Part shown: positions 7,017 through 9,876 of the stretch, piece after piece
How the letters are laid out: each line of letters opens with the position of its first letter
How positions within the stretch are numbered: the first letter of the stretch is position 1
From: Cellvibrionales bacterium UBA1969
GTDB taxonomy: Bacteria; Pseudomonadota; Gammaproteobacteria; Pseudomonadales; UBA7434
NCBI GenBank assembly: GCA_002339085.1
Contig: DDDX01000009.1
Location: 1-9,876 of the forward strand
Direction of reading: 5' to 3'
Length of the DNA: 9,876 nucleotides
The notes under the pieces: model-generated
Told to the model about the DNA's origin: nothing
The model's database searches: none
The model's input: only the letters and a program-made list of their open reading frames with translations
Program-made: the position numbers and the translations under genes

Positions 7017-8216
7017 TTAATCAAGAGCATTATCAATTAAATCAGCCACAGCTGCAGCCGCTTTATGATCAGCACCTTGCGCCAATTGCTCGGTCAGCTC
7101 AGCAAATGCAGAAATGGTTTCTTGATAAATGTCTTCATCGGTTAATAATGTTAGCAAAGCAGATGCCAGCGCCTCAGGCGTAGCCGCCTGTTGAATAAAT
7201 TCTGCCACATAAGGCTTGCGGGTCAATAAGTTTGGCAAGGCAACGTATTCAGTGGTTAACATGCGAGAAATAATCGCATAAGAAAAACATGACATCTTGT
7301 AGGCGACGACCATCGGTTTGGATAATAATGCGGCTTCTAAACTAGCTGTGCCTGAGGCCAGCAATACTGTGTCCGATATTGCAATGCAGTGCTGGGATTC
7401 ACCTCTAAGCAACGAGATATTTGTCGCTAAATCACCTAACTCAGCCTCAGCAAGACTTGCCTCAATATGCGCATAGATCTTTGCAGAGGCGGCAGGAATG
7501 ACAAACTTGATGGAAGGCATAGACTCACTTAACAGGCGCATTGCACGGATAAATACGGGCAGTAGATGATCGACTTCTGTCAAGCGACTACCCGGCATAA
7601 CACAGACCAATTTATCCCGCCGTTGAAGTGGATGCAAAGATGCTAATAACTCGTCATCCTCGCTATGGTGGTCGCGATTGGGAGCAACAGATATGGATAA
7701 ATGATCTGCTAAAGGATGGCCGACAAAGGTAGCATCTATTTGATGCTGAGTCAGGAACTGCTGCTCAAACGGCAGCAACGTTAGCACATGGTCAACACTG
7801 CGGCGAATAGTATTCACCCTTCCCTGTCGCCACGCCCAAACAGAAGGACAAACATATTGACAGCTGAGCACACCAGCCCGCTTCATCTTCTGAGCTAAAG
7901 GTAAATTAAAATCCGGCGAATCGATACCAATAAATACCTCAGGCTTGACGCTAATAAAATGATGGTAGAGTTTTTTTCTTAACGACAGTAATTGAGGCAA
8001 GCGCTTTAATGGTTCTATTAAACCCATTACAGAGAGTAATTCCATATTACCCAAGTTATTCAAACCTTGGGCTTCCATATGTTCGCCACCAAGGCCGACA
8101 AACGTTGCGTTAGGATAATGAAGACGTAGCTGCCGAATCAAACCGGCACCCAATATGTCCCCTGACACTTCACCAGCAACAATTGCTATCAGCAGAGGTT
8201 TTTTTGTTTCTGACAT
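7017..8216 (-). CDS. lpxB: Lipid-A-disaccharide synthase
   Basis: Peripheral inner-membrane glycosyltransferase (GT-B fold, family GT19) that joins UDP-2,3-diacylglucosamine and lipid X into the tetra-acyl disaccharide 1-phosphate. The N-terminus has IAIVAGEVSGDILGAGLIR, then GIDSPDFN with Asp99 (E. coli Asp98), PSVWAWRQGRV, PGSR (nucleotide-binding Arg) and LLASGTASLEAAL. At 399 residues it is somewhat longer than E. coli LpxB (382); part of this is a hydrophilic acidic stretch (DHHSEDDE) just before PGSR. The ATG at 8216 aligns with known N-termini; upstream there is only a weak CGAG-type ribosome site. It is separated from lpxA by 83 nt, the widest gap in the cluster, with terminator-like and palindromic sequence. 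Confidence 0.98.
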   Translation of the reverse strand: MSETKKPLLIAIVAGEVSGDILGAGLIRQLRLHYPNATFVGLGGEHMEAQGLNNLGNMELLSVMGLIEPLKRLPQLLSLRKKLYHHFISVKPEVFIGIDSPDFNLPLAQKMKRAGVLSCQYVCPSVWAWRQGRVNTIRRSVDHVLTLLPFEQQFLTQHQIDATFVGHPLADHLSISVAPNRDHHSEDDELLASLHPLQRRDKLVCVMPGSRLTEVDHLLPVFIRAMRLLSESMPSIKFVIPAASAKIYAHIEASLAEAELGDLATNISLLRGESQHCIAISDTVLLASGTASLEAALLSKPMVVAYKMSCFSYAIISRMLTTEYVALPNLLTRKPYVAEFIQQAATPEALASALLTLLTDEDIYQETISAFAELTEQLAQGADHKAAAAVADLIDNALD

Positions 8217-8242
8217 TTATGATCAACTCGGCTTAACACAAT

Positions 8243-8256
8243 TTGATTTAATTCAA
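8243..8256. repeat. 14-bp near-palindrome TTGATTTAATTCAA, copy 1
   Basis: Matches its own reverse complement at 12 of 14 positions and resembles an FNR/ANR-type site (TTGAT-N4-ATCAA) with one mismatch. An identical 14-mer is found at 9423-9436 inside fabZ. Such AT-rich words arise by chance, so a regulatory role is unproven. Confidence 0.25.
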
Positions 8257-8267
8257 CGCTGAAGCCC

Positions 8268-8291
8268 AAAAACTGAAATAGCTATTTGCAG
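8268..8291 (-). terminator. Weak terminator-like hairpin after lpxA
   Basis: Starting 8 nt after the lpxA stop, the minus strand reads CTGCAAATAGCTATTTCAG followed by TTTTT. The core AAATAGCTATTT is a perfect 12-bp palindrome (8276-8287), and CTG/CAG add three pairs around a bulged C. The stem is AT-rich, so any termination would be partial; it may act as an attenuator or an RNA processing site. Confidence 0.35.
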
Positions 8292-8299
8292 AATTAAAT

Positions 8300-9073
8300 T
8301 TAGCGGCGAATAATACCTCTAGTAGAGTTCTGAATGGATTCAACCAAAACAGTAATACAGGGATAATCAATCGCTAGAAGCTTCATCTCAGCTAAGGCAT
8401 CAGTGAGATTAAGCTCGTTTCGATACAATAATTTATAAGCCTTCTGTAAAGCCTTTATCTCCTGAGGCGAGAAATCACGGCGACGAAGGCCCTCAACGTT
8501 AATCATCTTAGGCGCTGCAGGTCGACCATCAGCCAAGACATAAGCCGGAACATCTTGCGATATCTTTGACATGGTGCCTACGTAACTATGCGCACCTAAA
8601 CGACAGTGTTGGTGGACGCCGGTATAGCCCCCAATGATGGCCCAGTCATCCATTTGCACATGACCCGCCAAAGCGACGTTATTGACCAAAATACAATGAT
8701 CGCCAATGATACAATCATGACCAACATGGACATAGGCCATTAAAAGGTTATGGTTACCTATCCATGTGTCGCCACGATCTTGCACTGTACCACGATGAAT
8801 GGTAATCCCTTCGCGAAAAATATTGTCATCGCCAATCGTCAGCGTTGTGGGTTCATTTTGATATTTTAAATCGGGCGTCGCTTCGCCAATAGTGGAGAAT
8901 TGATAGACTTTACAGCGCTTACCTATAGTCGTCGGGCCTTTAATCACACAGTGGGAGGCAATCGTGCTACTTTCACCGATTACCACATCAGGACCAATGA
9001 TGCTCCAAGGGCCCACTGTCACGGATGGATGCAAGTTGGCACTAGGGTCAATAATAGCAGAACTATGAATCAT
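8300..9073 (-). CDS. lpxA: UDP-N-acetylglucosamine acyltransferase
   Basis: Cytosolic trimeric left-handed beta-helix enzyme that transfers a 3-hydroxyacyl chain from ACP to the 3-OH of UDP-GlcNAc, the first step of lipid A synthesis. The ATG at 9073 gives 257 residues (E. coli 262) beginning MIHSSAIIDPSA like the family; the frame runs further upstream to 9148 but that part lies inside fabZ. Hexapeptide repeats fill about 5-185, with a helical C-terminus ending STRGIIRR. His119 in HVGHDC matches catalytic His125 of E. coli, and His116 matches His122. Thr167 aligns with Gly173, the E. coli chain-length ruler (Met in P. aeruginosa), so a chain shorter than C14 is inferred. The start overlaps the end of fabZ by 11 nt, with a weak ribosome site, implying translational coupling. 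Confidence 0.97.
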   Translation of the reverse strand: MIHSSAIIDPSANLHPSVTVGPWSIIGPDVVIGESSTIASHCVIKGPTTIGKRCKVYQFSTIGEATPDLKYQNEPTTLTIGDDNIFREGITIHRGTVQDRGDTWIGNHNLLMAYVHVGHDCIIGDHCILVNNVALAGHVQMDDWAIIGGYTGVHQHCRLGAHSYVGTMSKISQDVPAYVLADGRPAAPKMINVEGLRRRDFSPQEIKALQKAYKLLYRNELNLTDALAEMKLLAIDYPCITVLVESIQNSTRGIIRR

Positions 9074-9533
9074 GAGTAATATCTTTATCGGCACACAAAA
9101 TAGTGGCGCTTGCTGCCAACTGGCCTTCAACTTCTGCTCGGCAGTCAAATTTCCACAATCGAGATCGGTTTGATACGATCGTTACTTTTAAGGTCAATTG
9201 ATCGCCCGGAACAACCGCCCGTTTAAAACGAACATTGTCAGCGCCGGCAAATAAATACAGGGAACCATCTGCAGGAGTTTTATTAAGTGTTTTGAAGCCC
9301 AGTATGCCTGCCGCCTGGGCCATCGCTTCAACAATTAATACGCCCGGCATGACCGCTAACTGTGGAAAATGCCCATTAAAAAAAGGCTCATTGATCGAAA
9401 CATTTTTTATTGCCTCTATAGATTGATTTAATTCAAGCGAGGTCACCCTATCGACCAATAAAAATGGGTATCGATGAGGTAAATATTCTTTTACCGCATC
9501 AATCTCCATGACTGAAGAAACATATTTAGACAT
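9063..9533 (-). CDS. fabZ: 3-hydroxyacyl-[acyl-carrier-protein] dehydratase FabZ
   Basis: Hot-dog-fold dehydratase of type II fatty acid synthesis, turning 3-hydroxyacyl-ACP into trans-2-enoyl-ACP, and so competing with LpxA and LpxD for 3-hydroxyacyl-ACP. From the ATG at 9533 it has 156 residues (E. coli 151). LPHRYPFLLVDRV, NEPFFNGHFP with His55 and PGVLIVEAMAQ with Glu69 match the catalytic His54/Glu68 pair; FAGADNVRFKRAVVPGD is also typical. An adjacent upstream GTG (9536) could equally be the start: the ribosome site GGGAG at 9548-9544 is 10 nt from ATG and 7 nt from GTG. The gene begins 14 nt after the lpxD stop and its last 11 bases overlap lpxA. Confidence 0.98.
   Translation of the reverse strand: MSKYVSSVMEIDAVKEYLPHRYPFLLVDRVTSLELNQSIEAIKNVSINEPFFNGHFPQLAVMPGVLIVEAMAQAAGILGFKTLNKTPADGSLYLFAGADNVRFKRAVVPGDQLTLKVTIVSNRSRLWKFDCRAEVEGQLAASATILCADKDITHDS
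9423..9436. repeat. 14-bp near-palindrome TTGATTTAATTCAA, copy 2 (inside fabZ)
   Basis: Identical to, and in the same orientation as, the copy in the lpxA-lpxB gap. Here it encodes part of the fabZ LELNQSIE segment, so the match may be coincidental. Confidence 0.2.
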
Positions 9534-9543
9534 CACCTAGTAG

Positions 9544-9548
9544 CTCCC
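9544..9548 (-). promoter_or_regulatory. fabZ ribosome binding site
   Basis: GGGAG on the minus strand overlaps the last base of the lpxD stop TAG. It is the strongest Shine-Dalgarno sequence I see in the cluster and suits translation of fabZ directly after lpxD termination. It serves either GTG 9536 (7 nt) or ATG 9533 (10 nt). Confidence 0.6.
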
Positions 9549-9876
9549 TAACGGCTTTTTTCATTCTCTAACTCTTTGACTCGCTTATGCAACTCATCAA
9601 GCTGGTTCAGGCGAGCGGCACTTTTTCGCCATTTAGTAACTTCTTGCGTACTCGTGCCTGATGCAAATGTCCCTGCTTGCTTAATTGAGCCAGTGACACG
9701 CGTCATACTTAAAATTGATACTCGATCAGCAATGCTAATATGACCCGTGATACCGACACCGCCAGCAATTCGACAATCTTCACCAATCGTAACGCTACCC
9801 GCAATACCGGTACATCCTGCTATCGCAGTACCCGCTCCAATCCTGACGTTATGAGCAATATGAACTTGATTATCAA
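9548..9876 (-). CDS. lpxD: UDP-3-O-(3-hydroxyacyl)glucosamine N-acyltransferase, C-terminal part (5' end outside window)
   Basis: Third enzyme of lipid A synthesis, adding the N-linked 3-hydroxyacyl chain to UDP-3-O-acylglucosamine. The gene has no start codon in the window; the frame is open from the right edge to TAG at 9550-9548, giving 108 complete codons. The visible part begins DNQVHIAHNVRIG, whose His in IAHNV (codon 9853-9851) matches catalytic His239 of E. coli LpxD. Further left-handed beta-helix hexapeptides follow (AGCTGIAGSVTIG, GGVGITGHISI), then the acyl-binding segment, the TKWRKSAARL motif seen as VWRKTAAL in E. coli, and a charged C-terminal helix (LDELHKRVKELENEKSR). The last is the coiled-coil/ACP-contacting helix of the family. 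Start of the lpxD-fabZ-lpxA-lpxB-rnhB-dnaE cluster as seen here. Confidence 0.95.
   Translation of the reverse strand, partial: DNQVHIAHNVRIGAGTAIAGCTGIAGSVTIGEDCRIAGGVGITGHISIADRVSILSMTRVTGSIKQAGTFASGTSTQEVTKWRKSAARLNQLDELHKRVKELENEKSR

Larger units (their letters stand above)
8217..8299 (-). other. lpxA-lpxB intergenic region with nested inverted repeats
   Basis: In transcription order this 83-nt gap holds the hairpin/T5 element, then arms GGCTT (8265-8261) and AAGCC (8234-8230) enclosing the near-palindrome TTGAATTAAATCAA (8256-8243), then a weak CGAG before the lpxB ATG. I found no convincing -35/-10 pair. The repeats could fold the lpxB leader RNA. Confidence 0.35.

Noticed and set aside
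9074..9148. N-terminal extension of lpxA to an upstream in-frame start at 9148
   Set aside because: The extra residues lie within fabZ coding sequence in another frame and have no counterpart in LpxA; the ATG at 9073 matches the family N-terminus.
1..9876. A novel defence, mobile or secretion system
   Set aside because: All long frames belong to recognised metabolic, lipid A or replication families. No transposase, integrase, toxin/antitoxin pair, CRISPR repeat or tRNA was seen.

Overview
The window looks like a chromosomal segment of a free-living, probably aquatic gammaproteobacterium. The evidence is the gene order lpxD-fabZ-lpxA-lpxB-rnhB-dnaE, which is the classic enterobacterial/gammaproteobacterial lipid A and DNA replication cluster, and the protein sequences, which resemble gammaproteobacterial homologues (E. 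coli numbering transfers with small offsets). Base composition is moderately AT-leaning by eye and uniform across the window. I cannot name the genus. A PQQ-dependent alcohol dehydrogenase points to an aerobic, respiring organism.

Left part (about 1-2809, plus strand): three tightly packed co-directional genes. They are the C-terminal two thirds of a quinohemoprotein (PQQ plus haem c) alcohol dehydrogenase, a YfcG-like nu-class glutathione transferase, and a DsbA-fold 2-hydroxychromene-2-carboxylate isomerase (kappa-GST-like) family protein. The set suggests periplasmic alcohol oxidation coupled to cytoplasmic glutathione-dependent handling of reactive products, but the substrate cannot be read from sequence. 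Both gene junctions carry a TAATG stop/start overlap leading into a 3-4 codon micro-ORF, and the first junction lies in a 14-nt-period direct repeat.

Right part (2800-9876, minus strand): read in transcription order from the right edge, lpxD (3' end only), fabZ, lpxA, lpxB, rnhB, dnaE. LpxA, LpxD and LpxB carry out acylation and disaccharide-forming steps of lipid A synthesis. FabZ supplies the fatty acid elongation cycle from the same 3-hydroxyacyl-ACP pool. RNase HII and the replicative polymerase alpha subunit are co-transcribed passengers. Two wider gaps (lpxA-lpxB, 83 nt; rnhB-dnaE, 60 nt or less) hold terminator-like hairpins, and the second also has a perfect TATAAT, suggesting that dnaE may be partly uncoupled from the lipid A genes.

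The two gene groups converge and overlap by 10 nt at their stop codons (2800-2809). The accA gene that follows dnaE in E. coli is not there. No stretch of 300 bases lacks a gene. I saw no RNA genes, CRISPR, insertion sequences or phage genes, and no clearly novel system. The most unusual things are the junction structures and the alcohol dehydrogenase/GST/isomerase grouping.
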